Counted from the first letter of the stretch, positions 8,401 to 16,882 are shown. The stretch is 64,000 nt of DNA from Buttiauxella massiliensis (GCF_902500225.1 NZ_LR722651.1:124001-188000); one strand, 5' to 3'. A program made the numbers and translations. The notes: generated by a model not told the origin, from the sequence alone.

Positions 8401-8972
8401 GAACCCTGCAAATGTGGAACCGCGACCGCCATACCGAAGTGTTCACCAAACCGTGGCTGCTGCGCTTCTTTGACCAGATTCGCTTTTACGAAGTCAGTGC
8501 CGAAGAGTTGCTGGAAATCCGCGAGCGTTTCCCGTGGGGCGACTATCCGCTGCGCATTGAGGACGGGGAATTTAGCCTCGATGCGTATCAGCAAATGCTT
8601 GAGCAAGAAGCCGAAACTATCGACACCTTCCAGCAGCAACGCCAACACGCGTTTGATGGGGAACTGGCGCGCTGGCGGGCGGAGGGGCAATTCACATTTG
8701 ACAGCGCACTTGATGAAACTCCGACCAACGACGAGTTCATTCCCGACTCCTGTTGCGGAGTGGAAAGCCAGGTCGCCGGAAGCGTGTGGCAATGGCTGGT
8801 TGAGCCAGGCGAGCAGGTGAAAGCCGGGCAAACCATTGGCATTCTGGAGTCGATGAAAATGGAAATCCCGATTACCTCGCCGGTTGATGGCGTTATTCGC
8901 ACCTTCCAGCGCCAGCAGGGCCACCAGGTTCATGCCGGGCAATTGTTAATGGTGATTGAAACCGCAGCATAA
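5448..8972 (+). CDS. uca: urea/guanidine carboxylase (biotin-dependent)
   Basis: ATP-dependent carboxylase of 1174 residues. Domains in order: biotin carboxylase (about 1-450; G-G-G-G-I-G-M-Q ATP-grasp loop; E-V-N-T-R-L-Q-V-E-H), KipA/AHS2-like carboxyltransferase half (from about residue 465), KipI/AHS1-like half, a linker region, and a C-terminal biotin carrier domain with E-S-M-K-M-E, the biotinyl lysine at about residue 1137. It lacks the allophanate hydrolase domain of fungal urea amidolyase. Between two guanidine riboswitches and beside DUF1989 partners, guanidine is the likely substrate. The start was set at 5448: the frame is open back to 5349, but that stretch is the mini-ykkC element, and the BC domain begins M-F-K-R-V-L-I-A-N-R-G. 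The ribosome binding site is weak, consistent with regulation. Confidence 0.9.
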   Translation: MFKRVLIANRGAIAVRIIRTLQQMGITAIAVYAEADKHSQHVRQADLAFSLGDGNVRETYLNQDKLFAILKESGAEAVHPGYGFLSENASFVERCDSGNIVFLGPSVEQMAAFGLKHRARELAELNHVPLLSGSGLLTSLDVALEEANRIGYPVMLKSTAGGGGIGMQCCDNALALNEAFTRVKRLAGNNFSDDGVFLEKFIAHARHIEVQVFGDGAGNVIALGERDCSAQRRNQKVIEETPAPRLSDATRSALHRTAVELCSAVNYRSAGTVEYVYDDISEQFWFLEVNTRLQVEHGVTEMVYGVDIVSWMVALGANQLPTLESLRTSPQGHAIQVRVYAEDPAKNFQPVAGLLSEVIFPQAVDGARLRVDHWLATGCEVSPFYDPMLAKVIVHADSREQALSSLSNALQQTSLYGIETNLNWLRYLLTLPEVQQGRVITATLGKVNWQPATLDVLTGGTMTTIQDAPGRSGYWHVGVPPSGPFDNRAFNVGNKLLGNDAQAAGLEITLRGPTLRFNQPCAFVLTGAEIAAKLDDKTVSTGVVVNANAGQVLTLGDIIGAGCRSYLLLAGGLNCPQYLGSRSTFTLGKFGGHAGRALRAGDVLHLAAAEHRTAASLAAEEYPVLSNNWQLRVVYGPHGAPEFFTAQDIEEFFAARWQVHYNSSRTGIRLIGPKPTWARSDGGEAGMHPSNIHDNAYAFGTVDFTGDMPVILGPDGPSLGGFVCPATVISDDLWKLGQLKAGDTIEFVAVSLDDRPAQSPILYHDPANNGMPSVTIRAAGDRFLLVEYGEQVLDIALRFRVHALMQRLETHPQEGRLELTPGIRSLQIHFDNHLCPRQQLLETIITADHALADLQNAKVPSRTVWLPLSWDDAACREAITRYTQSVRPGAPWCPSNIEFIRRINGLDSIEEVKKIVFDASYLVMGLGDVYLGAPVATPLDPRHRLVTTKYNPARTWTAENSVGIGGAYMCVYGMEGPGGYQFIGRTLQMWNRDRHTEVFTKPWLLRFFDQIRFYEVSAEELLEIRERFPWGDYPLRIEDGEFSLDAYQQMLEQEAETIDTFQQQRQHAFDGELARWRAEGQFTFDSALDETPTNDEFIPDSCCGVESQVAGSVWQWLVEPGEQVKAGQTIGILESMKMEIPITSPVDGVIRTFQRQQGHQVHAGQLLMVIETAA

Positions 8973-9098
8973 AAGTAAATGTTGCTTGATTGTTAAGCCC
9001 CTCACAAATCCGGTGACATCCTGTCGCCGGAAAGCCAATCTCAACCTATTAATATTTAACGGTTAAATTCATTGTCGCTACTGATACCCGCTTAATCA

Positions 9099-9113
9099 GT
9101 ACGATAATCGCAC
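9099..9113. promoter_or_regulatory. PcaR-like operator 1
   Basis: GTACGATAATCGCAC differs by one base from the 15-bp PcaR operator I recall for Pseudomonas putida (GTTCGATAATCGCAC). It lies 115 bp before the transporter start. Recognition is from memory of the IclR-family PcaR site. Confidence 0.5.
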
Positions 9114-9184
9114 ACAAACACCTGACGATTGATTGCCCAAACGCTTGCTGAGTGGTTTGATTTAACGAACGATTAACGAATCAT

Positions 9185-9201
9185 TGTTCGATAATCGAAC
9201 A
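9185..9201. promoter_or_regulatory. PcaR-like operator 2 (perfect palindrome)
   Basis: TGTTCGA-TAA-TCGAACA is a perfect inverted repeat with the same core (GTTCGATAATCG) as operator 1, 87 bp further on and 27 bp before the transporter ATG. The spacing of about eight helical turns would allow a regulator to bind both on the same face. Confidence 0.6.
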
Positions 9202-9227
9202 CCTCAGCATCCTTCAGGACGTGCCTT

Positions 9228-10610
9228 ATGACAAAGACAACAACGACAGATATTCAGGCATTTATTAACAATAATAAGTTTTCCAGATATCAGTGGATGA
9301 TCCTTATCCTCTGTTTCATTACGGTGGCGTTGGACGGCTTCGATACCGCGATTATTGGTTTTATCGCCTCTGATCTGGTGCAGGAATGGGGCGTGCAGAA
9401 ATCTGACCTTGGCCCGGTGATGAGTGCGGCATTGGTCGGATTGGCGGTGGGTGCGTTAACCGCCGGGCCAATGGCTGACCGCATCGGGCGAAAAAAAGTG
9501 TTGGTGTTGTCGATTCTGGTATTCGGTGGTTTTAGCCTGCTGACAGCATTTGCTACCAGTCTGACATCACTCGCTCTCCTGCGTTTCCTCACCGGGCTTG
9601 GTCTGGGTGCGGCAATGCCAAACGCAGCAACGCTGATGTCAGAATATGCACCGGAACGTAAACGCGCACTGCTGGTGAACCTGATGTTTGTCGGCTTCCC
9701 GATTGGTTCTTCAATGGGTGGCTTTGTCTCCGCATGGATGATCCCGCATTACGGCTGGCAGAGCGTACTGGTGCTGGGCGGCGTGATGCCACTCATTCTT
9801 TCAGTGGTGCTGATGATTTGGCTACCTGAATCCGCACGTTATCTGGTGGTAAAAAACAAGCAGCAGAAAGATATCGCCACGATTTTAAAACGCATTGCCC
9901 CGCTGCCATCAGGCGAAAACCTGCGCTTCGTGCTTAACGAAGTCGGCGGTCATATCAAAGATAAAACCGCGCTGGGCGTGATTTTCTCGCCACGATATCT
10001 GGTGGGAACCTTAATGCTGTGCCTGACCTATTTTATGGGCCTGCTGATTTTCTATCTCCTGACCAGCTGGCTGCCGCTGCTGATTCGTGAAACCGGCGCA
10101 ACGCTCAGTCAGGCGTCGATTATCACCGCGCTGTTCCCGCTCGGCGGCGGCATTGGCGTGCTGATTATTGGTGCGCTGATGGACAAGCTGAACCCAAATA
10201 AAGTCGTCGCGGTGGGATATTTGCTGACTGGGCTGTTCGTCTGCCTGGTCGGTTTCTCCACCTCTAGCCTGGTGCTGATGGGCGTGATGGTGTTTATCGC
10301 AGGCACTATTATGAATGGCGCACAATCGTCGATGCCTGCGCTAGCGGCAGGTTTTTACCCCACGCAAGGGCGTGCGACTGGCGTGGCGTGGATGTTAGGG
10401 CTGGGACGTTTCGGCGGAATTCTTGGGGCGTTTAGTGGCGCATTCCTGATGCAAGCTGAACTGTCGTTCAAAACTATTTTCATGCTACTGGCAATTCCGG
10501 CACTACTTTCCGCCACCGCGTTGATGGTGAAATCCTGGGCGGGCCAGCGCACATTGGCAGAGAACCGCGCCAATAACCACGAGCTGGATAAAGTTACGCA
10601 AAAAGCATGA
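9228..10610 (+). CDS. MFS transporter, aromatic acid:H+ symporter family (PcaK/BenK-like)
   Basis: Twelve-span major facilitator protein, 460 residues. The hallmark AAHS motif D-G-F-D-T-A near residues 36-41 in the first membrane segment and the loop motif G-P-M-A-D-R-I-G-R-K mark the aromatic acid/proton symporter family (PcaK, BenK, GenK). The likely substrate is an aromatic carboxylate such as 4-hydroxybenzoate or protocatechuate; the exact one cannot be read from sequence. The ribosome binding site is AGGA in CAGGACGTGCCTT. It stands alone: 255 bases from the carboxylase gene, with its own upstream operators and a strong terminator behind it. No catabolic pca or gentisate genes and no IclR regulator are in the window. 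Confidence 0.82.
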   Translation: MTKTTTTDIQAFINNNKFSRYQWMILILCFITVALDGFDTAIIGFIASDLVQEWGVQKSDLGPVMSAALVGLAVGALTAGPMADRIGRKKVLVLSILVFGGFSLLTAFATSLTSLALLRFLTGLGLGAAMPNAATLMSEYAPERKRALLVNLMFVGFPIGSSMGGFVSAWMIPHYGWQSVLVLGGVMPLILSVVLMIWLPESARYLVVKNKQQKDIATILKRIAPLPSGENLRFVLNEVGGHIKDKTALGVIFSPRYLVGTLMLCLTYFMGLLIFYLLTSWLPLLIRETGATLSQASIITALFPLGGGIGVLIIGALMDKLNPNKVVAVGYLLTGLFVCLVGFSTSSLVLMGVMVFIAGTIMNGAQSSMPALAAGFYPTQGRATGVAWMLGLGRFGGILGAFSGAFLMQAELSFKTIFMLLAIPALLSATALMVKSWAGQRTLAENRANNHELDKVTQKA

Positions 10611-10628
10611 TGGAAAAATCTATAAGCA

Positions 10629-10651
10629 CGGCGGGCCAGTCCCGCCGTTTT
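10629..10651 (+). terminator. rho-independent terminator after the MFS gene
   Basis: CGGCGGG (10629-10635), loop CCAGT, CCCGCCG (10641-10647), then TTTT. Perfect 7-bp GC-rich stem 18 bases after the stop codon. Confidence 0.85.
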
Positions 10652-10868
10652 GCGTAAAATGCATAACCATTTACAAATTTATACTCAAGCCCGCTCATCA
10701 CAGGCTTTTCAATTCGTTATGCCGCTTAGTTTTTTTGCTGAAACGCATAAGCCTGACGCAGCAAGAAAATAGTTAGCCTGAAAACCATCGGCACGCTTTT
10801 TTTCCAACTACTCTTAATAGGCTTCTTACCGTTCACGAGGTCGATGTGTGATTTATGAGGAGTTCTCG

Positions 10869-11159
10869 ATGGAATATAAAGATCCAATGTTTGAGCTGCT
10901 AAGTAACCTTGAGCAGATTGTTTTTAAAGATAAGCATCAAACGATGGCACTTAATGATAAGCCCAATGCATTTTCTGAATTTGAACAACTTAGAAAAAGT
11001 ACCGGGCTTAAGATTGATGATTTCGCCCGCGCAATGGGTGTGAGTGTTTCAATGGTACAGGAGTGGGAATCAAAACGACTCAGACCCTCCAATACCGAGC
11101 TGAAGTTGATGCGCTTAATGCAAGCGAATCCAACGATCAGTAAGCAGTTGATGGAATGA
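10869..11159 (+). CDS. yiaG: YiaG family helix-turn-helix transcriptional regulator
   Basis: 96-residue XRE-type regulator, same length as E. coli YiaG and highly similar throughout (starts M-E-Y-K-D-P-M, ends K-Q-L-M-E). The C-terminal half carries the helix-turn-helix: T-G-L-K-I-D-D-F-A-R-A-M-G-V-S-V-S-M-V-Q-E-W. The start at 10869 has a GAGGAG ribosome binding site; the frame is open seven codons further upstream but without support. Target genes are not known. In E. coli cspA follows; here that gene is absent and a usp gene follows instead. Confidence 0.9.
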   Translation: MEYKDPMFELLSNLEQIVFKDKHQTMALNDKPNAFSEFEQLRKSTGLKIDDFARAMGVSVSMVQEWESKRLRPSNTELKLMRLMQANPTISKQLME

Positions 11160-11205
11160 TTTTGTACTTTGTACCCTGATTGCCTTGTCCCAAAATTGTT
11201 AACCA

Positions 11206-11227
11206 AAACCCCGCCTGAGCGGGGTTT
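11206..11227 (+). terminator. terminator after yiaG
   Basis: AAACCCCGC / GCGGGGTTT perfect 9-bp stem with CTGA loop. The T-run is short (TTTGTCGTTT). Lies 47 bases after the yiaG stop. Confidence 0.75.
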
Positions 11228-11364
11228 GTCGTTTCTGAAGGCTACGTAAATAGTATGAAACGAAACGGCAATGCTCGAAAATCTGACCTGTGTCACTCCC
11301 GTAATCACAAATCTAATCCATAACTTAAAGAGGGTTATTAACACGTAAAGCAAAAGGAGGTTGT

Positions 11365-11799
11365 ATGTCTAAGAAAATCCTGGTTCCCATCGATATTTCC
11401 GAAACTGAGCTGACACAGCAGGTTATCCCTCATGTAGAAGGGTATGCAAAGCAGGACGATGCCACGATCCACTTCCTGGCCGTCATCCCTGACTATACCT
11501 ATTTTGCCGCTTACGGCCTGGGCTATACCTCGATTGCACCCGATGCCAGGGAAAGGGAAGCTGCCGCCATGGAATCGCTGAGCGAAATAGTGGCTAAATT
11601 TAACCTGCCTGAAGATCGGATTGAAAAGCATGTTCTGAGCGGTTCGCCGAAAGATCATATTCTCCAACTGGCCGATGACATTGACGCCGATGTGATTATT
11701 CTGGCCTCCCACCGCCCAAGCATGTCTACCTATCTTCTTGGCTCAAACGCCGCCGCCGTAGTTCGCCATGCAAAATGCTCAGTACTCGTGGTTCGCTGA
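11365..11799 (+). CDS. uspF: universal stress protein, UspF-like
   Basis: 144-residue single-domain universal stress protein. It begins K-K-I-L-V-P-I-D-I-S and ends with the ATP-binding stretch S-H-R-P-S-M-S-T-Y-L-L-G-S-N-A-A-A-V-V-R-H-A, nearly the same as the end of E. coli UspF (YnaF), the closest relative I recognise. UspF/G types bind ATP and are linked to fimbriation, motility and stress survival. A strong AAGGAGG site precedes the ATG. E. coli uspF lies elsewhere, so this is either a relocated uspF or a paralogue. Confidence 0.82.
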   Translation: MSKKILVPIDISETELTQQVIPHVEGYAKQDDATIHFLAVIPDYTYFAAYGLGYTSIAPDAREREAAAMESLSEIVAKFNLPEDRIEKHVLSGSPKDHILQLADDIDADVIILASHRPSMSTYLLGSNAAAVVRHAKCSVLVVR

Positions 11800-11804
11800 A
11801 TCAT

Positions 11805-11822
11805 AAAAAAACCCGTATAGGG
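11805..11822 (-). terminator. candidate terminator for the chemoreceptor gene
   Basis: On the minus strand a short CCC/GGG hairpin (11822-11812) is followed by seven T residues. The stem is only three base pairs long, so this is weak on its own; it lies 123 bases past the receptor stop, beyond the larger structure at 11862-11900. Confidence 0.35.
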
Positions 11823-11861
11823 CTAGCACCATTAGTTTAAGAGCAAGATATCCGGGGCGAC

Positions 11862-11900
11862 CACCGGGTTTGGCATCCCTTCGGGAACCAACTCCCGGTG
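11862..11900. other. three-tier stem-loop between convergent genes
   Basis: Nested inverted repeats: CACCGGG (11862-11868) with CCCGGTG (11894-11900), TTGG (11870-11873) with CCAA (11888-11891), and TCCC (11876-11879) with GGGA (11883-11886). It lies between the uspF-like gene and the convergent chemoreceptor gene and probably helps end or protect both transcripts. No known RNA family recognised. Confidence 0.5.
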
Positions 11901-11944
11901 TTTCCCCTAATTCATTGGCCTGGGTTTGTCGTTTATAGTGCGAC

Positions 11945-13603
11945 TCAGAACGTTTCCCAATTTGCATCAGAGCTTGCAGGTTGCTGCTTCAACGATGTTG
12001 GTTTTATACGTGGTGCTCGGGCTGGAGGTATAATTTCTTGCCTGGAATTTTGCTCTATTCGGAACACGGCAACAGCCTGACGCAACTGGCTGGCCTGGTC
12101 TTCCAGTGCAGACGCGGCGGCAGCCGATTCCTCCACCAGCGAGGCGTTTTGCTGAGTCACACTATCCATTTCTGAAACCGCCTGCGCCACCTGTTCGATA
12201 CCCTTGCTCTGCTCATCAGATGCCGATGAAATCTCGCTCATAATGTCAGTAACACGGGTCACAGCCGAGACAATTTCCTTCATCGTATCGCCAGCCTCAC
12301 GAACCTGATTTGAACCTGTATCAATTCGGGAAACCGAGTTCTCAATCAGCACCTTAATCTCTTTTGCGGCCTGGGCACTACGGCTGGCAAGCGTTCGGAC
12401 TTCCCCTGCCACCACGGCAAAACCACGTCCCTGCTCACCCGCACGAGCCGCTTCTACTGCCGCATTTAGCGCCAGAATATTGGTCTGGAACGCAATACCA
12501 TCGATAACGCTGGTGATATCAACAATCTTCTCAGAGCTTTCAGCAATTTCGTTCATGGTGTTAACCACGCTGTCCACCACTCGACCACCTTTTAACGCAG
12601 TATCCGAGGCGTTCTTCGCAAGATGTGTCGCCTGGCGTGCGTTGTCGGTGTTCTGTTTCACCGTAGCGGTAAGCTGTTCCATACTGGCGGCAGTCTCTTC
12701 CAAAGAGGCTGCTTGCTGTTCAGTTCGGGATGACAGATCGCTGCTGCCAGCCGAGATTTCACTCGCCCCAGTGTAGATAGAATCAGCGTTGTCACGCACT
12801 GTGCTTACGGTACGAACCAGAGATTGCTGCATAGCATTCAGACCAGCCGCAAGTTTGCTCATCTCACTACGCCCTTCGGCATCAATGCGACGAGTCAGAT
12901 CGCCTTCCGAAATGGCGCTAATATGCTCCATCACGCCTTGTAATGGGCGCAGCAGTACACGTTGTAAACCCAACCAAATCAATACGATTACCGCAATCAC
13001 AATCAGCAGAATCGTCCCAAGCGTCCACTGCATATTGGTGAAGCTGCTCTGGTTTTCTTCACTCGCCGCCTGTAGCAGCGCAGTGTTCTGTGTCAGCCAT
13101 TGGTCATAAACCGCTTTCATGTCGTCCTGCGCCTGCTGTGCTTCGAGGTTTCCGTAGGCTTCGTAGTTATCCGCACGCAAGAACTCGATAGATTGTTTCA
13201 GCACCTCGTACATTTTCTGGTAACGCACCTCGGCCTGGTTGTCGATGGACTCATCCTGGCCATCAACATGCGGTGATTCTTTATAATTTCTAAAGTATTT
13301 CTCTGCGTCACTAAGTGAGAGCGTCGCACCTGCCAGTAGCTTATTCATTGCTTCCAGTGCCGCAGGATCACGCTGATTTTTCAGCATCCGAATGGCAACC
13401 CGGTTGATGGTGACACGCGTTTGCACCAGCGTCTGGAAACTGCCGCCTAATTGCTGTTGTTGATAGTTTAGAAGCCCGGTGTTCTGGAAGTTCTGCCGGT
13501 CGTTACTAACAGAGGAGTAATACAGCGAGCCGGTGACCAGCAATAACACGCTGAAAATGCTCAGCGTGATGATGATCCCCGTGATGACTTTGATATTTTT
13601 CAT
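11945..13603 (-). CDS. methyl-accepting chemotaxis protein (Tsr/Tar type)
   Basis: Transmembrane chemoreceptor, 552 residues. Order: membrane segment near residues 7-28; periplasmic four-helix sensor domain to about 185; second membrane segment about 190-212; HAMP domain; cytoplasmic signalling coiled coil containing the invariant hairpin tip (I-D-G-I-A-F-Q-T-N-I-L-A-L-N-A-A-V-E-A-A-R). The C terminus ends N-W-E-T-F, the pentapeptide that tethers CheR and CheB, so this is a high-abundance-type receptor. Its ligand is unknown. The start was set at 13603: the sigma-28 promoter at 13645-13671 would begin transcription near 13638, leaving the upstream in-frame ATG (13645) outside the message, and M-K-N-I-K-V matches Tsr-like N-termini. 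Confidence 0.92.
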   Translation of the reverse strand: MKNIKVITGIIITLSIFSVLLLVTGSLYYSSVSNDRQNFQNTGLLNYQQQQLGGSFQTLVQTRVTINRVAIRMLKNQRDPAALEAMNKLLAGATLSLSDAEKYFRNYKESPHVDGQDESIDNQAEVRYQKMYEVLKQSIEFLRADNYEAYGNLEAQQAQDDMKAVYDQWLTQNTALLQAASEENQSSFTNMQWTLGTILLIVIAVIVLIWLGLQRVLLRPLQGVMEHISAISEGDLTRRIDAEGRSEMSKLAAGLNAMQQSLVRTVSTVRDNADSIYTGASEISAGSSDLSSRTEQQAASLEETAASMEQLTATVKQNTDNARQATHLAKNASDTALKGGRVVDSVVNTMNEIAESSEKIVDITSVIDGIAFQTNILALNAAVEAARAGEQGRGFAVVAGEVRTLASRSAQAAKEIKVLIENSVSRIDTGSNQVREAGDTMKEIVSAVTRVTDIMSEISSASDEQSKGIEQVAQAVSEMDSVTQQNASLVEESAAAASALEDQASQLRQAVAVFRIEQNSRQEIIPPARAPRIKPTSLKQQPASSDANWETF

Positions 13604-13644
13604 TATGTGTAGCGCGCCTGTAGGAATGAATGTTCTTTTATTCA

Positions 13645-13671
13645 TTATCGGTTTTGCTAATTTTTACTTTA
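13645..13671 (-). promoter_or_regulatory. sigma-28 (FliA) promoter of the chemoreceptor gene
   Basis: On the minus strand TAAAGTAA - 11 bases - ACCGATAA against the consensus TAAAGTTT-N11-GCCGATAA: 13 of 16 positions with exact spacing. Ties the receptor to the late flagellar regulon. Confidence 0.75.
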
Positions 13672-13729
13672 GACACCCAGACGTGGGTCGGCTGCTAGTG
13701 CATTGATAAGAAAGAGTAAATAGTTGGCG

Positions 13730-13753
13730 AAAAAAAACCCGCCGGAGCGGGTT
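13730..13753 (-). terminator. rho-independent terminator after glyS
   Basis: On the minus strand AACCCGC-TCCG-GCGGGTT followed by a run of T (13737-13730). Lies 20 bases past the glyS stop. Confidence 0.85.
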
Positions 13754-13772
13754 CGTTAAAACAGCAGAGAAC

Positions 13773-15842
13773 TTATTGCAGCAGAGAAATATCCGCAACC
13801 TGCAAGAACAGCTCACGCAGTTTGGAAAGCAGCGTCAGGCGGTTAATACGCAGCTCTTTGTCTTCTGCGTTAACCATCACTTTGTCGAAGAATTTATCGA
13901 CCGGTTCACGCAGCGCAGCCAGTTCTACTAACGCTTCCTGGTAGCGGCCTTCAGCGAAGAATGGCTCCAGTTTATCGCGCAGGATAACCAACTGACGGGC
14001 GAGATCCATTTCTTCCGCTTCTTTCAGAACCGAAGCACGCACGTGGTCTTGCAGCGTTTCGTCTGACTTCGCCAGAATGTTGGAAACACGCTTGTTCGCA
14101 GCGGCCAAAGCTGACGCCGCTTCCAGGGTACGGAAGTGCGAAACGGCTTTCATGCGCGCATCGAAATCTGCTGGTTTGGTTGGACGGCGAGCCAACACGG
14201 CCTGGATGGTATCCACGCTGTGGCCCTCTTCCTGATACCAGGCGCGGAAACGGCCCAGCATAAAGTCGATGACTTCGTCGACAACCTTCTGGTTGGTCAG
14301 CTTATCACCGTAAAGACGCACGGCCTCTTCGGTCAGAGTTTGCAGATCAAGCGGCAGGTTTTTCTCAACGATGATACGCAGAACACCAAGGGCTGCACGA
14401 CGCAGAGCAAACGGGTCTTTGTCGCCTTTCGGATGCTGGCCAATGCCGAAGATGCCCGCGAGGGTATCCATTTTATCGGCGATTGCCACAGCACAGGCCA
14501 CCAGGTTAGACGGCAGTGCATCACCCGCAAAGCGCGGCTGATACTGCTCGTTGAGCGCAACCGCGACGTCTTCGGCTTCGCCGTCGTGACGCGCATAGTG
14601 CATGCCCATCACGCCCTGGGTGTCGGTAAACTCGAACACCATGTTGGTCATCAGGTCGCATTTAGACAGTAAACCGGCGCGCGTTGCGTGGTTCACGTCT
14701 GCGCCAATCTGGCCAGCAATCCAGCCTGAAAGGGCTTCGATGCGGTTGGTTTTGTCGCGCAGCGTACCGAGCTGTTGCTGGAACAGAACGGTTTCCAGAC
14801 GCGGCAAGTTGTCTTCGAGACGCTTTTTACGGTCGCTGTTGAAGAAGAACTCGGCATCGGCCAGACGTGGACGCACAACTTTCTCGTTACCAGAGATAAT
14901 CTGAATCGGGTCTTTCGACTCGATGTTGGCAACAAAGATAAAGTTCGGCAGCAATTTGCCGTCGTTGTCGTAAACCGGGAAGTACTTCTGGTCACCTTTC
15001 ATGGTGTGAACCAGCGCTTCCGCAGGAACGGCGAGGAATTTCTCTTCGAATTTCGCGGTCAGAACCACCGGCCATTCAACCAGAGAAGTCACTTCTTCAA
15101 GCAGGCTTTCGCTCAGGTCAGCGTTGCCGCCAATTTTGCGAGCCGCTTCTTCAGCGCCTTCTTTGATAACCGCTTTACGCTGCTCGTAGTCGGCAATGAC
15201 TTTGCCGCGGGTGAACAGAATTTCAGGGTATTGATCGGCATTGTCGATGGTGAATTCTGGCTCGCCCATAAAGCGGTGGCCACGAATCACACGGTCAGAT
15301 GCGATACCCAGAATGTTCGCTGGAATCACTTCGTCACCCAACAGCAGGGTCACAGTGTGAACCGGACGCACGAATTGTGTGTTGTTATCGCCCCAACGCA
15401 TCAGTTTTGGAATCGGCAATTTGGTCAGCGCGGTGGCAATCATCGCAGGCAGAAGGGCTTGCGCGCTTTCACCTTTAACGTGCGCACGGTACAGCAGCCA
15501 TTCGCCTTTGTCGGTCGCCAGACGTTCAGCCTGATCAACCGTGATGCCACAACCACGAGCCCAGCCTTCAGCGGCTTTGCTTGGTTTGCCTTCTGCGTCA
15601 AATGCCGCAGAGATAGCCGGGCCACGTTTTTCAACTTCACGGTCAGGCTGAGACTCCGCCAGATTAGAAATTTTCAGGGCCAGACGGCGTGGGGCTGCAA
15701 ACCATTTTACTTCGCCGTGAGCGAGGTTAGCCGCATCCAGTTCCGCAGTAACGTTTGCAGCAAAGGATTCAGCCAGGCTGCGCAGGGCTTTTGGTGGCAG
15801 CTCTTCAGTGCCAATCTCCACCAGGAAAGTTTTTTCAGACAT
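13773..15842 (-). CDS. glyS: glycine--tRNA ligase beta subunit
   Basis: Beta chain of the alpha2-beta2 bacterial glycyl-tRNA synthetase, 689 residues, the same length as E. coli GlyS. The N-terminus [14 protein letters not shown] is the family signature; the C-terminal part carries the DALR-type anticodon-binding region. The beta subunit binds tRNA-Gly and supports charging by the alpha subunit. It starts nine bases after glyQ, so both are translated from one message, and a terminator follows directly. The gene order glyQ-glyS and the wecH/ysaB neighbours match E. coli. Confidence 0.97.
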   Translation of the reverse strand: MSEKTFLVEIGTEELPPKALRSLAESFAANVTAELDAANLAHGEVKWFAAPRRLALKISNLAESQPDREVEKRGPAISAAFDAEGKPSKAAEGWARGCGITVDQAERLATDKGEWLLYRAHVKGESAQALLPAMIATALTKLPIPKLMRWGDNNTQFVRPVHTVTLLLGDEVIPANILGIASDRVIRGHRFMGEPEFTIDNADQYPEILFTRGKVIADYEQRKAVIKEGAEEAARKIGGNADLSESLLEEVTSLVEWPVVLTAKFEEKFLAVPAEALVHTMKGDQKYFPVYDNDGKLLPNFIFVANIESKDPIQIISGNEKVVRPRLADAEFFFNSDRKKRLEDNLPRLETVLFQQQLGTLRDKTNRIEALSGWIAGQIGADVNHATRAGLLSKCDLMTNMVFEFTDTQGVMGMHYARHDGEAEDVAVALNEQYQPRFAGDALPSNLVACAVAIADKMDTLAGIFGIGQHPKGDKDPFALRRAALGVLRIIVEKNLPLDLQTLTEEAVRLYGDKLTNQKVVDEVIDFMLGRFRAWYQEEGHSVDTIQAVLARRPTKPADFDARMKAVSHFRTLEAASALAAANKRVSNILAKSDETLQDHVRASVLKEAEEMDLARQLVILRDKLEPFFAEGRYQEALVELAALREPVDKFFDKVMVNAEDKELRINRLTLLSKLRELFLQVADISLLQ

Positions 15843-15851
15843 GGCAGCCTC

Positions 15852-16763
15852 TTATTTGTTCTTATTGCACATCGGGAAGCCAAGCGCTTCACGAGAAGCG
15901 TAATAGGCTTCGGCCACGGCTTTAGTCAGAGTACGAATACGCAGAATGTAGCGCTGGCGCTCGGTAACCGAGATGGCCTTACGGGCATCAAGCAGGTTAA
16001 AGCTGTGCGCAGCTTTCAGAATGCGTTCGTAAGCAGGCAGTGGCAGTGGACTTTCCAGCGCCAGCAGGTTCTGCGCTTCTTTCTCATACTGCTCGAAGCA
16101 GGAGAACAGGAAGTCCACATCGGCGTGTTCGAAGTTGTAAGTTGATTGCTCAACTTCGTTCTGGTGGAACACGTCGCCATAAGTGGTTTTACCCAGCGGG
16201 CCGTCGCTCCAGACCAGATCGTAAACGCTGTCTACGCCCTGGATGTACATAGCCAGACGCTCTAAACCGTAGGTGATTTCACCGGTAACCGGTTTGCATT
16301 CAAGGCCGCCAACTTGCTGGAAGTAGGTGAACTGAGTCACTTCCATGCCGTTGAGCCACACTTCCCAGCCCAGACCCCAGGCACCCAGCGTTGGGTTTTC
16401 CCAGTTGTCTTCTACGAAGCGAATGTCATGAATAGTTGGGTCCATACCCAGCTCTTTAAGCGACCCAAGGTACAGCTCCTGAATGTTGTCAGGAGAAGGC
16501 TTGATCACCACCTGGAACTGATAGTAGTGCTGTAAGCGGTTCGGGTTTTCACCGTAACGTCCATCGGTAGGACGGCGAGATGGCTGCACATATGCAGTCG
16601 CCATCGGCTCTGGCCCTAAAGCCCGTAGGCAGGTCATTGGGTGAGAGGTGCCGGCGCCGACTTCCATGTCCAAAGGTTGAACAATGGTGCAGCCCTGGCG
16701 CGCCCAGTAGTCCTGTAAAGTCAGGATCAGGCCTTGAAAGGTCTTGGTATCAAACTTTTGCAT
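15852..16763 (-). CDS. glyQ: glycine--tRNA ligase alpha subunit
   Basis: Catalytic alpha subunit of glycyl-tRNA synthetase, 303 residues, identical in length to E. coli GlyQ. The start at 16763 gives [12 protein letters not shown], the conserved N-terminus; the frame is open 28 codons further but that stretch is untranslated leader. Class II motifs are recognisable, for example [14 protein letters not shown] and C-L-R-A-L-G-P-E-P. Forms an operon with glyS. Confidence 0.97.
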   Translation of the reverse strand: MQKFDTKTFQGLILTLQDYWARQGCTIVQPLDMEVGAGTSHPMTCLRALGPEPMATAYVQPSRRPTDGRYGENPNRLQHYYQFQVVIKPSPDNIQELYLGSLKELGMDPTIHDIRFVEDNWENPTLGAWGLGWEVWLNGMEVTQFTYFQQVGGLECKPVTGEITYGLERLAMYIQGVDSVYDLVWSDGPLGKTTYGDVFHQNEVEQSTYNFEHADVDFLFSCFEQYEKEAQNLLALESPLPLPAYERILKAAHSFNLLDARKAISVTERQRYILRIRTLTKAVAEAYYASREALGFPMCNKNK

Positions 16764-16882
16764 GTTGATTTCGCACGCGTTCGAGAGGGTTAAAAAGGGA
16801 AGCGGCCAGTATACCTGTTGAGTGCAAGATATACAGCCTGAATACACGCGTAATATCCGGCTGTTTGCCTTGTGTTGCGGCT

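Noticed and set aside
9214-9226. A third ACG-loop hairpin (AGG-ACGTG-CCT) before the MFS gene, possibly mini-ykkC
   Set aside because: Only a single 3-bp hairpin, loop not ACGR, and no second hairpin; it is better read as the ribosome binding site.
14775-16145. 456-codon open frame on the plus strand
   Set aside because: Fully antisense to glyS and glyQ, which are certain genes; low-complexity F/R/Q-rich translation typical of a shadow frame, with no ribosome binding site.
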